Assembly (NCBI RefSeq): GCF_014302995.1
Contig: NZ_CP060295.1
Location: 3,401,501 to 3,465,500, forward strand
Source: Variovorax sp. PAMC26660
GTDB taxonomy: Bacteria > Pseudomonadota > Gammaproteobacteria > Burkholderiales > Burkholderiaceae_C
Length of the DNA stretch: 64,000 bases
Reading direction: 5' to 3'
The stretch's first letter is position 1; each line of letters starts with the position of its first letter. The position numbers and the translations under genes were made by a program. This document shows, piece after piece, positions 36,459 to 46,425 of the stretch. The notes below the pieces were generated by a model, which was not told the DNA's origin, did not search any database, and saw nothing but the letters and a program-made list of their open reading frames with translations.

Positions 36459-37667
36459 TTACAGGCCCAGGATCATCTTGCTGATGATGTTCTTCTGGAT
36501 TTCATTGGAGCCGCCGAAGATCGACAGCTTGCGGTTGTTGAAGTAGCGCGCGGCGGCTGCCTTTGCATAGGCCGGGCCGAAGGTCTCGCCTTCGAAGCCG
36601 TCCTGCAGTGCTTCGGCCACGAAGGGCCGGCCGTAGACGCCCATCGCGCGGCGGGCCAGCGAAGAAATCTCCTGGCGGATCTCTGTGCCGCGAATCTTCA
36701 GCATCGAGCTTTCCGCGCCGGGCACACCGCCACCGGCCACTGCGGCGATCACGCGCAGGTTCGTCGTCTTCATGTTCTCCAGGTCGATCTCCACACGCGC
36801 CATGCGCGCGGCGAACGACGGGTCTTCGGCGAGCGGCTTGCCGTTCTTGGTCTGCTTTGCTGCGATGCCCTTGAGCTGCTCGAGCGCGGCCACCGAGAAG
36901 CCCACGCCCGCGATGTTGGTGCGTTCGTAGGTCAGCAGGTACTTGGCGCAGGTCCAGCCCTTGTTTTCTTCGCCGACCAGGTTCTCGGCCGGCACGCGCA
37001 CGTCGGAGAAGAACACTTCGTTGACTTCATGCTCGCCGTCGAGCGTGATGATCGGGCGCACTTCCACGCCGGGCGAGGTCATGTCGATCAAGAGGAAGCT
37101 GATGCCTTCCTGCTTCTTCGCCTCGCGGTTGGTGCGCACCAGGCAGAAGATCATGTTGGCGTGCTGGCCCAGCGTGGTCCAGGTCTTCTGGCCGTTCACG
37201 ATGTAGTGGTCGCCCTGCGCGTCGATGCCGCGCACGGCCGAGGTCTTCACTGCGGCAAGGTCGGAGCCCGCGCCGGGTTCCGAATAGCCCTGGCACCACC
37301 AGTCGGCACCATCGAGGATGCGCGGCAGCCAGCGCTGCTTTTGCGCTTCGTTGCCGTACTTGATGAGCACCGGCCCCAGCATGTTCACGCCGAAGGGCAC
37401 GATGCGCGGCGCGAAGGCGAGGGCGCATTCGTGCTCGAAGATGAACTTCTCCACCGCCGTCCAGCCCGGGCCGCCGTACTGCTCGGGCCAGTGGTTGGCC
37501 AGCCAGCCGCGCGCGTTCAGGATGGCGTGCCATTCCTGCATGTCGGCCTTGCTGAGAATCTGGCCGCCGCTGACCTTGGCCGAGAGGCGCGCGGGCAGCT
37601 TGTCGGCGAGGAAGGCGCGCACTTCGGCGCGGAAGGCTTCTTCTTCGGAGGTGAAGTTCAGGTCCAT
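36459..37667 (-). CDS. pimC: acyl-CoA dehydrogenase, large subunit (PimC-like)
   Basis: 402 residues from the ATG at 37667 (MDLNFTSEEEAFRAEVR). FAD/substrate motifs: WWCQGYSEPGAGSDLAAVKT (about 123-142), GQKTWTTLGQHANMIFC, EHEVNEVFFSDVRVP and the C-terminal FNNRKLSIFGGSNEIQ block. This wording is that of the PimC/FadE6 branch, acting on dicarboxylyl- or sterol-side-chain-like CoA esters. It works with the PimD-like protein encoded next. Confidence 0.88.
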   Translation of the reverse strand: MDLNFTSEEEAFRAEVRAFLADKLPARLSAKVSGGQILSKADMQEWHAILNARGWLANHWPEQYGGPGWTAVEKFIFEHECALAFAPRIVPFGVNMLGPVLIKYGNEAQKQRWLPRILDGADWWCQGYSEPGAGSDLAAVKTSAVRGIDAQGDHYIVNGQKTWTTLGQHANMIFCLVRTNREAKKQEGISFLLIDMTSPGVEVRPIITLDGEHEVNEVFFSDVRVPAENLVGEENKGWTCAKYLLTYERTNIAGVGFSVAALEQLKGIAAKQTKNGKPLAEDPSFAARMARVEIDLENMKTTNLRVIAAVAGGGVPGAESSMLKIRGTEIRQEISSLARRAMGVYGRPFVAEALQDGFEGETFGPAYAKAAAARYFNNRKLSIFGGSNEIQKNIISKMILGL

Positions 37668-37677
37668 GCCGGACTCC

Positions 37678-38868
37678 TCAATAGATTTCGAACAAGCCCG
37701 CGGCACCCATGCCGCCGGCAATGCACATCGTGACCACGGCGTACTTCGCGCCACGGCGCTTGCCTTCGATGAGCATGTGGCCCGTCAGGCGCGCGCCGGT
37801 CATGCCGAAGGGGTGGCCGATGGAGATGGCGCCGCCGTTCACGTTCAGGCGTTCGGACGGAATGCCCAGCTTGTCCTGGCAGTAGATCGACTGCGAGGCG
37901 AAGGCTTCGTTGAGTTCCCACAGGTCGATGTCCTGAACCTTCAGGCCGTGGCGCGCGAGCAGCTTGGGAATCGCGAAGACCGGGCCAATGCCCATTTCGT
38001 CGGGCTCGCAACCGGCCAGCGCGAGGCCACGGAAGGCGCCCAGCGGCTTGATGTTGGCGCGCTCTGCGTCCTTGGCTTCCATCAGCACGCAGGCCGAGGC
38101 GCCATCGGACAGTTGCGATGCGTTGCCGGCGGTGACGAACTTGTCGTCGCCCATCACCGGCTTGAGCTTGGCAAGCGCCTCGTAGGTGGTGCCGCGGCGG
38201 TTGCAGTTGTCTTCCGTGGCGGTGACTTCACGGTAGGTGACTTCCTTGGTCTCCTTGTCGGTCACGGCCATCGTGGTGGTGCAGGCGACGATCTCGTCCT
38301 TGTAGCGGCCGGCGATCTGCGCTTCTTCGGTCTTGCGCTGGCTTTCGGCGGAGAAGCGGTCCTGTGCCTCGCGGCTGATGTTGTAGCGCTTGGCGACGAC
38401 GTCGGCCGTGTCGATCATCGCCATGTACAGCTCGGGCTTGTGCGCGAGGATCCACGGGTCCAGGCTGAGGTCGCCGCCGTCACCGGGGCTGCGGCCGCGG
38501 ATCTGCGAGATGCTTTCGACGCCGCCCGCGATCATGGCCGGCGCGCCGTCCACCACGATGCGGCCGGCGGCCATGGCAATGGCCTGCAGGCCCGAGGCGC
38601 AGAAGCGGTTCACCGTGGTGCCGGCAATGCTGATCGGCAGGCCTGAACGGATGATGGCCTGGCGCGCGATGTTGCGGCCGGTGGTGCCTTCGGGGTAGCC
38701 GCAGCCGAGGATCGCGTCCTCGATCAGTGCCGCATCGAGGCCCGAGCGTTCGACCGCGGCCTTCACCGCGAACGAGGCCAGCGTGGCGCCGGAGGTGATG
38801 TTGAATTCGCCGCGGTGCGCCTTGGTGAGCGGGGTGCGGGCGGTGGAAACGATGACGGCTTCACGCAT
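37678..38868 (-). CDS. acetyl-CoA C-acyltransferase (thiolase, PimB-like)
   Basis: 396 residues from the ATG at 38868. Catalytic set complete: C90 in [10 protein letters not shown]352 in GHPFGMTG and C382 in MCIAGGMG. Performs the final thiolytic step of beta-oxidation, releasing acetyl-CoA. Ten bases upstream of the pimC-like gene and 43 after the fused hydratase/dehydrogenase gene, so part of the same operon. Confidence 0.92.
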   Translation of the reverse strand: MREAVIVSTARTPLTKAHRGEFNITSGATLASFAVKAAVERSGLDAALIEDAILGCGYPEGTTGRNIARQAIIRSGLPISIAGTTVNRFCASGLQAIAMAAGRIVVDGAPAMIAGGVESISQIRGRSPGDGGDLSLDPWILAHKPELYMAMIDTADVVAKRYNISREAQDRFSAESQRKTEEAQIAGRYKDEIVACTTTMAVTDKETKEVTYREVTATEDNCNRRGTTYEALAKLKPVMGDDKFVTAGNASQLSDGASACVLMEAKDAERANIKPLGAFRGLALAGCEPDEMGIGPVFAIPKLLARHGLKVQDIDLWELNEAFASQSIYCQDKLGIPSERLNVNGGAISIGHPFGMTGARLTGHMLIEGKRRGAKYAVVTMCIAGGMGAAGLFEIY

Positions 38869-38911
38869 GGGATGACTCCTTGATGGACGGGCCCGGACGG
38901 ACTCGGATGAA

Positions 38912-41047
38912 TTACTCGGATTGATTGAGGCTGGCGAAATCGGCACCGCGCTCGACCAGTTCGACCAGCAGCGGCGAAGGCTTCCAGAAGATCGGGTCTT
39001 GCTTGGCGAATTCGCGGATGTCGGCCAGCACCTTCGGCAGGCCCACCGTGTCGGCGTACTTCATCGGGCCGCCGCGATGGCGCGGGAAGCCGTAGCCGTA
39101 GAGGAAGGTCACGTCCACGTCGAGCGGGCGCAGCGCGATGCGCTGAAGCACGACGTTGGCGCCTTCGTTGACCATCGCGGCCATGTAGCGGCGCATGATT
39201 TCTTCTTCGGTGAAGCTGCGCGGCGTGATGCCGGCGCGCACGCGCTCGGCGTCGATGATCGCCAGCACTTCGGGGTCGGGCACGCCGGTGCGCGCGCCTT
39301 CGGGGTACAGGTAGTAGCCGCGCTGCGTCTTCTGGCCGAACCAGCCGCGCTCGCAGATGCGGTCGGCCACTTGCACATAGCGGGCCTGCGGGTCGCGCGT
39401 GGCGGCCTTGCGCTTGCGCGTGGCCCAGCCGATGTCGCCACCGGCCAGGTCCGACACCTGGAACGGACCCATCGGGTAGCCGAAGTTGCGCACGGCTGCG
39501 TCGATGTCGTAGGGCGAGGCGCCGTCTTCCATCATGTGGTCGGCGGCCTGGCGGTACACGGCCAGGATGCGGTTGCCGATGAAGCCGTCGCACACGCCGG
39601 CGCGCACGGGCACCTTCTTGAGCTTCTTCGCCAGCTCGAAGCCGGTGGCGACCACGTCGGCGCTGACCTTGGCGGGCACCACGATCTCGAGCAGCTTCAT
39701 GATGTTGGCCGGCGAGAAGAAGTGCAGGCCCACCACGTCCTGCGGACGCGAGATGCTGGCCGCGATCTCGTCGATGTCCAGGTACGAGGTGTTGGTGGCG
39801 AGCACCGAGCCCTTCTTGCACACGCGGTCGAGTTCGGCGAACACGGCCTTCTTGACGGCCATGTCCTCGAACACGGCCTCGACCACGATGTCGACTTGCG
39901 CGAGCGCGTCGTAGCTGGTGGAGCCCGAGAAGCGCGCCATGACGGCGGCCTTGGCCTCGGGCGTCATGCGGCCCTTCTTGATGAGGCCGTCGTACACCTT
40001 CTCCACATTGGCGCGGCCGCGCGCGAGCTGGGTGTCGTCGCGCTCGATCATGGTCACGGGCATGCCCGCATCGAGCATGGCCACCGCGATGCCAGCGCCC
40101 ATGGTGCCGCCGCCGACGATGCCGGCCGCTTCGAGCGGACGCGGGCTGGCGGAGCGGGTCTCGGGCGCCTTCAGCACTTCGCGCTCGGCGAAGAAGGCGT
40201 GGATCAGGCCGGCGCGCTGCGGGCTGTCGATGCACTGCAGGAACAGCTTGCGCTCCAGCGCCATGCCTTCGTCGAAGGGCAGCGTGAGCGCGCCTTCGAC
40301 GGCTTCGATGATCTTCATCGGCGAGAACAGGCCGCGGCTCTTCTTGGCGGTGTCGGCGCGCGCGGCTTCGACAGCGGCACGGCTGGCTTCGACATCGGCC
40401 AGCGCGGTGGCTTCGCGCGTGCGGCGCACCGGCGCCTTGGCGGCGGCCAGCTCCTGTGCGTAGGCGATGCCTTCGGCCAGCGCGTCGGCACCGGAGCCCA
40501 GCCGGTCGATGAGTCCGAGCGACAGCGCTTCCTTGGCGCCCGCGTGGCGACCGCTGAGCATCAGGTCGAGTGCGGCCTTCACGCCGATCAGGCGCGGTGC
40601 GCGCTGCGTGCCGCCCGAGCCGGGCAACAGGCCGAGCGCCACTTCGGGCAGGCCCAGCTTGGCGGAGGGCACAGCCAGGCGGTAGTGCGCCGACAGCGCC
40701 ACTTCGAGACCGCCGCCGAGCGCGGCGCCGTGGATCGCGGCGACGACCGGCTTGGCGCAGTTCTCGATCTTCAGGCACACCTCGGGCAGCGAGGGCTGCT
40801 GCGGCGTCTTGCCGAATTCGCGGATGTCCGCGCCGGCGATGAAGTTGCGGCCCGCGCCGACGATCAGCACCGCAGCGGCGCCGCTGTCGGCCTCGGCCGC
40901 CTCGATGGCGGCCACGAGGCCGCGACGCACATCCACGCCCAGGGCGTTGACGGGCGGGTTGTCGATGGTCACCACGAACACGTCGCCAAGACGCTCGAAG
41001 GTGACGGGACCGGAAGACGTGGAAAGGCTGGGAGTTGTGGTGGCCAT
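38912..41047 (-). CDS. fused enoyl-CoA hydratase / 3-hydroxyacyl-CoA dehydrogenase (PimF/FadJ-like)
   Basis: 711 residues from the ATG at 41047. N-terminal crotonase domain (about 14-200) with both catalytic glutamates, E115 ([10 protein letters not shown]) and E135 ([11 protein letters not shown]). A linker follows, then the NAD-binding Rossmann domain (GGGTMGAGI at 312-320), the [16 protein letters not shown] catalytic region and two C-terminal HAD domains. It carries out steps two and three of beta-oxidation. First gene of the long operon; the LysR gene is divergent 160 bp away. Confidence 0.93.
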   Translation of the reverse strand: MATTTPSLSTSSGPVTFERLGDVFVVTIDNPPVNALGVDVRRGLVAAIEAAEADSGAAAVLIVGAGRNFIAGADIREFGKTPQQPSLPEVCLKIENCAKPVVAAIHGAALGGGLEVALSAHYRLAVPSAKLGLPEVALGLLPGSGGTQRAPRLIGVKAALDLMLSGRHAGAKEALSLGLIDRLGSGADALAEGIAYAQELAAAKAPVRRTREATALADVEASRAAVEAARADTAKKSRGLFSPMKIIEAVEGALTLPFDEGMALERKLFLQCIDSPQRAGLIHAFFAEREVLKAPETRSASPRPLEAAGIVGGGTMGAGIAVAMLDAGMPVTMIERDDTQLARGRANVEKVYDGLIKKGRMTPEAKAAVMARFSGSTSYDALAQVDIVVEAVFEDMAVKKAVFAELDRVCKKGSVLATNTSYLDIDEIAASISRPQDVVGLHFFSPANIMKLLEIVVPAKVSADVVATGFELAKKLKKVPVRAGVCDGFIGNRILAVYRQAADHMMEDGASPYDIDAAVRNFGYPMGPFQVSDLAGGDIGWATRKRKAATRDPQARYVQVADRICERGWFGQKTQRGYYLYPEGARTGVPDPEVLAIIDAERVRAGITPRSFTEEEIMRRYMAAMVNEGANVVLQRIALRPLDVDVTFLYGYGFPRHRGGPMKYADTVGLPKVLADIREFAKQDPIFWKPSPLLVELVERGADFASLNQSE

Positions 41048-41167
41048 GTGCTTGTCTCTTGCGTTGGCGGGCCCTGCGGATGCGGATGCAAGGCGAGGGG
41101 CCCGAGGCTCTGGGGGTGAACCCAGCATTCTTGGCCCGCATCGCGGCTTTGACAATTGCATAGGCGG

Positions 41168-41182
41168 TTGACAGACTGTCAA
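41168..41182. promoter_or_regulatory. LysR-type operator between the operon and its regulator
   Basis: Perfect inverted repeat TTGACAG-A-CTGTCAA. Two more TTGAC half sites flank it (TTTGACAATTG just upstream and TTTTTGACACAATC just downstream), giving three phased copies. It contains the T-N11-A spacing of LysR boxes and lies between the divergent LysR gene and the beta-oxidation operon. Confidence 0.6.
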
Positions 41183-41206
41183 AGAATTTTTGACACAATC
41201 AGGCGC

Positions 41207-42100
41207 ATGGACCTGCAATCGCTGACCCTGCTGGTCGAAATCCTCGACGCCGGCAACCTGAGCGCGGCGGCTCGCCGGCTCAAGATGAGCCGCGCCAACG
41301 TCAGCTATCACCTGAACCAGCTCGAGCGCTCGGTGGGCGCGCAACTGGTGCGGCGCACCACCCGGCGCGCCGAGCCCACCGAAATCGGCCTGCGCCTGTA
41401 CCAGCACGGCGTGGCCATCCAGACCGAGCTGCTGGCTGCCCGCGAATCGGTCACCACGCTGGGGCAGAGCCTGCAGGGCCGCGTGCGCCTGAGCGTGCCC
41501 AGCGGCTACGGGCAACTGGTCATGGCCGACTGGCTGATCGACTTCAAGCGCCAGTACCCCGGCATCGTGCTCGACGTGGTGTTCGAGAACCGCATCGAAG
41601 ACCTGTTGCGCGACGAGGTCGACATCGCCATCCGCGTGGTGCCCGAGCCGCCGCAGAACCTGGTCGCGCGCGACTTGGGGCCGGTGCGCTACGTGGCGTG
41701 CGCTTCAACCGACTACGCGCAGAAGAACCCGCTGCCCGTGCAGCTCGACGAACTGCAGGGCGCGCCGGTGGTCACGGCCGCCGTCATCGGCCGGCAACTG
41801 CGCGTGTCGGCCTACCAGGGCGAGACGCGGCGCGAGGTGATCCTGGAGCCGACGCTGATCTCGGAAAACTTTTTGTTCCTGCGCCAGGCCATCCTGGCCG
41901 GCCTGGGCATCGGCCTCGTGCCCGACTACGTGGTGCAGGAAGACGTGCGCAAGGGCGACGTGGTGACCACGCTCGACGACTGGCGCCTGTCCATCTTCGG
42001 CACGCAGATGTTCATGCTCTACATGCCGAACCGCCAGCACACGCGGGCGATCCGGACATTCATCGATTTCATTCTGGAGCGGGTGCGGGCGCCCGACTGA
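41207..42100 (+). CDS. LysR-family regulator of the beta-oxidation block
   Basis: 297 residues from the ATG at 41207 (MDLQSLTLLVEIL); a longer frame from 41156 would start inside the operator. HTH at about 1-58 (NLSAAARRLKMSRANVSYHLNQLE), effector domain from about 85. The HTH variant SRANVSYHLNQLE is that of the AaeR/DsdC-like aromatic-and-fatty-acid subgroup. Divergent from the operon and so its likely regulator, responding to a pathway acid or CoA ester (inference). Confidence 0.9.
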   Translation: MDLQSLTLLVEILDAGNLSAAARRLKMSRANVSYHLNQLERSVGAQLVRRTTRRAEPTEIGLRLYQHGVAIQTELLAARESVTTLGQSLQGRVRLSVPSGYGQLVMADWLIDFKRQYPGIVLDVVFENRIEDLLRDEVDIAIRVVPEPPQNLVARDLGPVRYVACASTDYAQKNPLPVQLDELQGAPVVTAAVIGRQLRVSAYQGETRREVILEPTLISENFLFLRQAILAGLGIGLVPDYVVQEDVRKGDVVTTLDDWRLSIFGTQMFMLYMPNRQHTRAIRTFIDFILERVRAPD

Positions 42101-42122
42101 GCGCCTGCCACCCGCCCGCCGG

Positions 42123-43475
42123 TCAGGGCACCGTCCGGAAGGTGGTCCGCTGCGAGGTGCCCTGGCCCGTGGTCACGAGCAGACGGCCCTGAATGGCCGC
42201 CATGCCCGGCGCATCGCCAGAGCTGCCGAAGCGCGGGCGTTCGAGCTGCCAGTTGGCCAGGTCGGTGGTCGACACGGCGTTCTGGTTCGGTTTGCCAAAG
42301 GTGGCGTCGGAGGTCGGGCTGATGAACAGCCGCCCGTTGAGCACCGCGCACTGCGTGCTGCCTTTGGGGAAGGTCGCCGGGAAACCGCTGGCCAGGGTCC
42401 AGTTGGTGCCGTCGGCAGACGTGGCCACCTGGTCGCCCACCAGCAGCAGCGAGCCCTGCCAGCTCAGCGCGCAGGTGGGGTTGCCGAGGGCCGCGGGCAG
42501 GCCGTCTGCTGCCTTCACCCAATTGATGCCGTCGTCGGTGGACTTCCATACGTCGCGCACGGCGCCGGCGGCGGTGCGTCCACCCGCCACGTACAGCGTG
42601 GCGCCGACCTTGGCCATCACATGAGCTTCGCGGCCGGGGAACTGGGCGGCCGTTGCCCGTGCCTGCCAGTCGGTGCCATCGAACTTCCAGACGTGGTTCT
42701 TGTAGTCGCCCAGGGGCTTCCCGTACAAGCCGACGGTCTGGCCGCCACTGAGGTAGACCGCGACGTCATCGCTGGCCAGGGCGAAACTCCTGGTCGATGG
42801 TGCCAGCGCAGTCGTTGTCGTCACCTTGGTCCAGCTGCTGCCGATATCGGCAGAGGTCCACGTGTCCATGTTGCCGTCATAGAAGTTGGCCGACACCACG
42901 ACGGGCTTGCCATCGCGATAGCTGAGCGCGAAGTTGTCCGTGAAGCCCGGTGTCGTCTGCGCCGCTTCCCAGGCCGAGTAGTGCAGCGTGGCGGGGTCGA
43001 TCACCGTGATCTTGTAGGGCAACTGCCACGGCGAGCCTTCGACGGGCTGGGCGCAGGTCAGCGGGTTGGTGTCGTAGCAGACCCGCACCTCGAAGTTGCC
43101 GGTGTAGGTGCCTGCGGCCAGCGACGGATTGGTGTTCAGGGTGGCGGCATATTGCAAGCCGCTGCTCGTGATCTTGACGTTGGTGGTGATCACGCCCTTG
43201 GTGTCGATGATGCCGACGCTCACAGGGACCGAGATGACCTTGGTCGACGTCGCAGTGACGGAAAAAGTCTGGGGCGTGTTGGGGAACAGCGTGAGTTCGA
43301 CCGGCGACGGGTTGAACGTGAGCCACGCACCGGCGGTATTGACGGGCGGCGCGGTGCCGGTCGGGGGCAGCAGCCCCGGAAAACCTCCGCCACCTCCGCC
43401 GCCACCACCACCACCGCACGAAGCGATCAAAGAGGACAGAACGAGCACGCCCAACGAGGCGACACAGCGCTTCAT
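42123..43475 (-). CDS. lipoprotein with beta-propeller-like (sialidase/BNR) repeats
   Basis: 450 residues from the ATG at 43475. A lipoprotein signal peptide with lipobox LIASC (C20), followed by a poly-glycine stretch encoded by GGT/GGC triplets (about 21-31) as a flexible spacer. A beta-sandwich-like part (about 50-160) is followed by repeats of the type DVWKSTDDGINWVKA, WTSADIGSSWTKV and QVATSADGTNWTLA, matching BNR/sialidase Asp-box repeats of a beta-propeller. Likely surface or periplasmic; no enzymatic site is recognised. Convergent with the LysR gene. Confidence 0.75.
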   Translation of the reverse strand: MKRCVASLGVLVLSSLIASCGGGGGGGGGGGFPGLLPPTGTAPPVNTAGAWLTFNPSPVELTLFPNTPQTFSVTATSTKVISVPVSVGIIDTKGVITTNVKITSSGLQYAATLNTNPSLAAGTYTGNFEVRVCYDTNPLTCAQPVEGSPWQLPYKITVIDPATLHYSAWEAAQTTPGFTDNFALSYRDGKPVVVSANFYDGNMDTWTSADIGSSWTKVTTTTALAPSTRSFALASDDVAVYLSGGQTVGLYGKPLGDYKNHVWKFDGTDWQARATAAQFPGREAHVMAKVGATLYVAGGRTAAGAVRDVWKSTDDGINWVKAADGLPAALGNPTCALSWQGSLLLVGDQVATSADGTNWTLASGFPATFPKGSTQCAVLNGRLFISPTSDATFGKPNQNAVSTTDLANWQLERPRFGSSGDAPGMAAIQGRLLVTTGQGTSQRTTFRTVP

Positions 43476-43681
43476 TTTTTCTACCTTTGCAAGATGGATC
43501 AGTTCCGGAAGCCGGCCACTGACCAACCTCCTCCCGTGCAGCAGAAACATGCCCGCACGTTGGTGGTTGTGCGGGAAACAGCAGATTCCGTGCATCCCCT
43601 CAGATGCATGAAATCGACGGCCAAGGGCCGCGCTACATGTTGATACAGCGGCGAAATCCTATCCAGCCGGTGGGGGAAAGA

Positions 43682-43699
43682 CAAGGGCCGAAGCCCTTG
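43682..43699 (-). terminator. possible terminator of the diguanylate cyclase gene
   Basis: CAAGGGC-CGAA-GCCCTTG, a perfect 7-bp stem with a tetraloop, 25 bases downstream of the stop codon. Read on the minus strand it is followed by TCTTTCCC, a weak U-rich tail. Confidence 0.5.
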
Positions 43700-43723
43700 G
43701 CGGACCGCCTCCGTGGTGCCGGC

Positions 43724-45211
43724 CTATGCGAGCCGACGCTCCTGAGCCGTTGTCTCGTAGTGGCTCGCCTTGTCCACATACATCGCCCGATCGGCCCGCT
43801 GCAGCGCCGCCTCCAGCGGCTCGCCCGCGTGGCAGGTCGCCAGGCCGATGGCCAGGCTCAATGCATGGCCGCTCTGCCCCGCATGGAACTGGTTGTTCAG
43901 CTCCAGCAGCGCCAGGATGCGCTCGCGCATGGCTTCGGCGCCGCGCTCGTCGGTCATGGGCAGCAGCACCGCGAACTCGTCGCCGCCGATGCGCGCGGGC
44001 CAGGACGGCGGGTCGACCGCCTTGCCGAGCACCTCGCCCATGCGGCGCAGCAATGAATCGCCGGCGGCGTGGCCTTCGTGGTCGTTGAGCTGCTTCAGTC
44101 CGTTGAGGTCGATCACCACGATCGACACCGGCCAAGGCCCCTTGCGCGACAGCCGGTTGAGCTCTTCGGTGTAGTAGGTGCGGTTGCACAACTGCGTGAG
44201 CACGTCGTGCTTGCCCAGGTATTCGAGGTACGCCTCGGCCTTCTTGCGCGCAGTGATGTCGACCAGCGACACCAGCACCAGATCCCAGGTGTCCTGCCTG
44301 TCTTCTTGCACCGCGAACTGCATGTGGATATTGAGGACCTCGCCCGACAGCGAATAGTTGAGCACCTCGCGGTGCTGCACGGTCTTGCCGTTCCACAGGT
44401 CCTGCAGCTGCTCGGCGAACGATTCGCGCATCTCGTCGCGGAAGATGCGCGAGATGCTGCCCAGAAGCGTCGTCAGGTCGGGCGCGCCGAACATGCGCAG
44501 CGTTTCGTGATTCACATCGATGACGCGAATCTCCTGCATGCAGCGGGTGACGAACTCCGGGTGCACCTTGATGAAGGTGGCGAAGTCGGTGATGCCGCGC
44601 GCGCGAATGCTTTCGAGCAGGTCGCGCACGGCGCTGAAGTCCTCCACCCACAGCGAGACGGGCGAGCGGTCGAACAGGCTGCGTGCGTACTGCTCGCTCT
44701 CGTCGCGCCGGCGCTGCGCGGCCACGCGCTCGGTGACGTCGTCGAGCGACACCAGCACGCGGTCCCAGGTGGCCTCGTGGCCGGGTAGCACGCGGGCGCG
44801 CACGCGCACGTTGAGCCGCCGCCCGTCGAGTGCGTAGTTGACGGTTTCGCTCTCGAAGCTGAGCTGGCCGCGCCAGAGCTGGTCGAGTTCGTGGACCACG
44901 GTGGCCGACATGTCGTCGCGGAACACGCTGCCCAGTGCGCCCAGCAGCGCTTCCTGGCTGTCGGCGGCAAAGAGCCGCAGCGTGTGCTGGTTCACGCGCA
45001 GCACCTTGAGCCGTGCCATGCAGTCGCGCACGCGCTGCGGATCTTCGGACAGGTGGGCGACCAGGTCGGTCACGCCCTGCGCGCGCCAGCCGTCGAGCAT
45101 GCGCCGCAGTTCGCTGTAGTCCTCCAGCCAGAGGGAGACGGGCGCCAGGTCGAACATGGCGTCAAGGTCGGTGGACGGGGAAACGTCGGACGCGGCGGCG
45201 GACAGAACCAT
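43724..45211 (-). CDS. diguanylate cyclase with two tandem PAS-like sensor repeats
   Basis: 495 residues from the ATG at 45211. Two similar sensor repeats, 19-162 and 178-320, each starting PVSLW-(L/V)-E-D-(Y/F)-S and ending in a VLVSL-D-(V/I)-T segment typical of PAS/PAC junctions. The C-terminal GGDEF domain has GGDEF at 409-413 and so should make cyclic di-GMP. The usual RxxD inhibitory site before GGDEF reads KAVD and is three residues further away than normal, so feedback inhibition may be lost. No transmembrane segment: a cytoplasmic sensor. Confidence 0.88.
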   Translation of the reverse strand: MVLSAAASDVSPSTDLDAMFDLAPVSLWLEDYSELRRMLDGWRAQGVTDLVAHLSEDPQRVRDCMARLKVLRVNQHTLRLFAADSQEALLGALGSVFRDDMSATVVHELDQLWRGQLSFESETVNYALDGRRLNVRVRARVLPGHEATWDRVLVSLDDVTERVAAQRRRDESEQYARSLFDRSPVSLWVEDFSAVRDLLESIRARGITDFATFIKVHPEFVTRCMQEIRVIDVNHETLRMFGAPDLTTLLGSISRIFRDEMRESFAEQLQDLWNGKTVQHREVLNYSLSGEVLNIHMQFAVQEDRQDTWDLVLVSLVDITARKKAEAYLEYLGKHDVLTQLCNRTYYTEELNRLSRKGPWPVSIVVIDLNGLKQLNDHEGHAAGDSLLRRMGEVLGKAVDPPSWPARIGGDEFAVLLPMTDERGAEAMRERILALLELNNQFHAGQSGHALSLAIGLATCHAGEPLEAALQRADRAMYVDKASHYETTAQERRLA

Positions 45212-45318
45212 CGAGGGAGCTTTCGGAAAAGCGGCGGCAGCCACTGCGGACGGACGCCAGAAAACTGAAGTATTAATTATTACCCGCGAGCATGACGATG
45301 CCGCGCGGAAACGCTGTA

Positions 45319-45900
45319 TCAGCGGCTGTAAAGGCCCACCACGCTCTGTCCGCCCAGCGCATGGCCCTTGAGCGCGGCCAGCAGCGCGTCGCGCGACAGG
45401 CCGGCCGGCAGTGCGCCCGGCGCGAGGTCGGACGCGACCACCGTCAGGGTGTAGTGGTGGGGCTGGTCGCCCACCGGCGGGCACATGCCGCGGTACGCGG
45501 TGGCGCCGGCGACGTTCGGGCCCATCGTGAAGTCGGCGCCGGGCTGTGCTTCGCCTGCCTTGAGCTGGCCGCGCTCGGCCGCGATGTTGTAGGCCACCCA
45601 GTGCGACACGCCCAGGCCGGCCGCGCCATCGGGGTCGGACAGCAGCACGGCCACCGACTTCGCCTTGGCCGGCAGGTTGCTCCAGGCCACCGGCAGCGAG
45701 ACGTTCTTGCCGCCGCAGTCGCCCACGCCGCCATGGTCGGCCGGAATGACGCCGTTATCGGCAAAGGCGCTGGACGTGACCTTCAGGCCCGTGGGGGCCT
45801 TGCCGCCTGTGGTGGCGGGTTGCATGGCGGTGCAGCCGGCCATCAGGCCGGTGAAGGCGAGGGCGGCGATCGAGAGGGTGCCGGGGCGAAAGCGGCGCAT
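45319..45900 (-). CDS. YbhB/YbcL (PEBP-like) lipoprotein
   Basis: 193 residues from the ATG at 45900. Lipoprotein signal with lipobox LMAGC (C23). The rest is the phosphatidylethanolamine-binding/Raf-kinase-inhibitor-like fold of the bacterial YbhB family: KVTSSAFADNGVIP, NLPAKAKSVAVLLSDPD, HWVAYNIAA and the GMCPPVGDQPHHYTLTVVASD block. Ligand and role of this family in bacteria are not settled. Follows the Rieske gene by 26 bp on the same strand. Confidence 0.86.
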   Translation of the reverse strand: MRRFRPGTLSIAALAFTGLMAGCTAMQPATTGGKAPTGLKVTSSAFADNGVIPADHGGVGDCGGKNVSLPVAWSNLPAKAKSVAVLLSDPDGAAGLGVSHWVAYNIAAERGQLKAGEAQPGADFTMGPNVAGATAYRGMCPPVGDQPHHYTLTVVASDLAPGALPAGLSRDALLAALKGHALGGQSVVGLYSR

Positions 45901-45926
45901 GGTGTTTCTCCTGGAGGGGGGTGTCT

Positions 45927-46319
45927 TCATTCGGGGCGCGGGCTGGCGGCATCGCCCAGCCACACGCTGCCATCGGCTGCTTCGTGCACGGCCAGCGGGC
46001 TCAGGCGCGCGCCGCGGCAAGGGCCGCCGACGCATTTGCCCGTGTGGGGCTCGAAGATCGCGCCGTGCCGCGCGCACATCAGGAAGCGGCCCGAGCTTTC
46101 GAGGACCTGGCCCTCGAAGTCGAGCGGCCCGCCCGCGTGCGGGCACTGATTCAGGTAGCCGTACACGCCGCCGTTCCAGCGCACCGCGAAGGCCTGCGCG
46201 CCATCCGGCGCGTTGAACAGGGCGGCCAGGCCGCCTTCGGCAAGGCTGGTGGAGATCATCTGGCGCTGCGCCGCGTTCGTGTCTGTGGATGGGGAGGCGA
46301 GGGCGGCGGATTCGGTCAT
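45927..46319 (-). CDS. Rieske [2Fe-2S] protein
   Basis: 130 residues. The two cluster-binding motifs are complete: C59-P-H61 and C82-x2-H85 (CARHGAIFEPHTG). This is the small, stand-alone Rieske ferredoxin type (NirD/ferredoxin-like), cytoplasmic since no signal peptide is seen. A CVGGPC segment after the second motif is typical of this subgroup. Possible electron carrier for an oxygenase; no oxygenase gene is nearby. Confidence 0.9.
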   Translation of the reverse strand: MTESAALASPSTDTNAAQRQMISTSLAEGGLAALFNAPDGAQAFAVRWNGGVYGYLNQCPHAGGPLDFEGQVLESSGRFLMCARHGAIFEPHTGKCVGGPCRGARLSPLAVHEAADGSVWLGDAASPRPE

Positions 46320-46425
46320 GAGGGGCAGAGCGTAGCCAAGGTACAGGCACTGCGCAACGCGGTGGCGCCACAGTGCGCCGCTAGACTGGGTCGGAAATCA
46401 TCAGGATCAGGGAGAGGCCATCACC

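Noticed and set aside
38921..41119. 732-residue plus-strand frame
   Set aside because: Antisense to the fused hydratase/dehydrogenase gene, whose motifs are complete.
43381..43425. GGT/GGC triplet run as a phase-variation switch
   Set aside because: It encodes a poly-glycine linker in frame; triplet changes would not shift the frame, so on/off switching is not expected.
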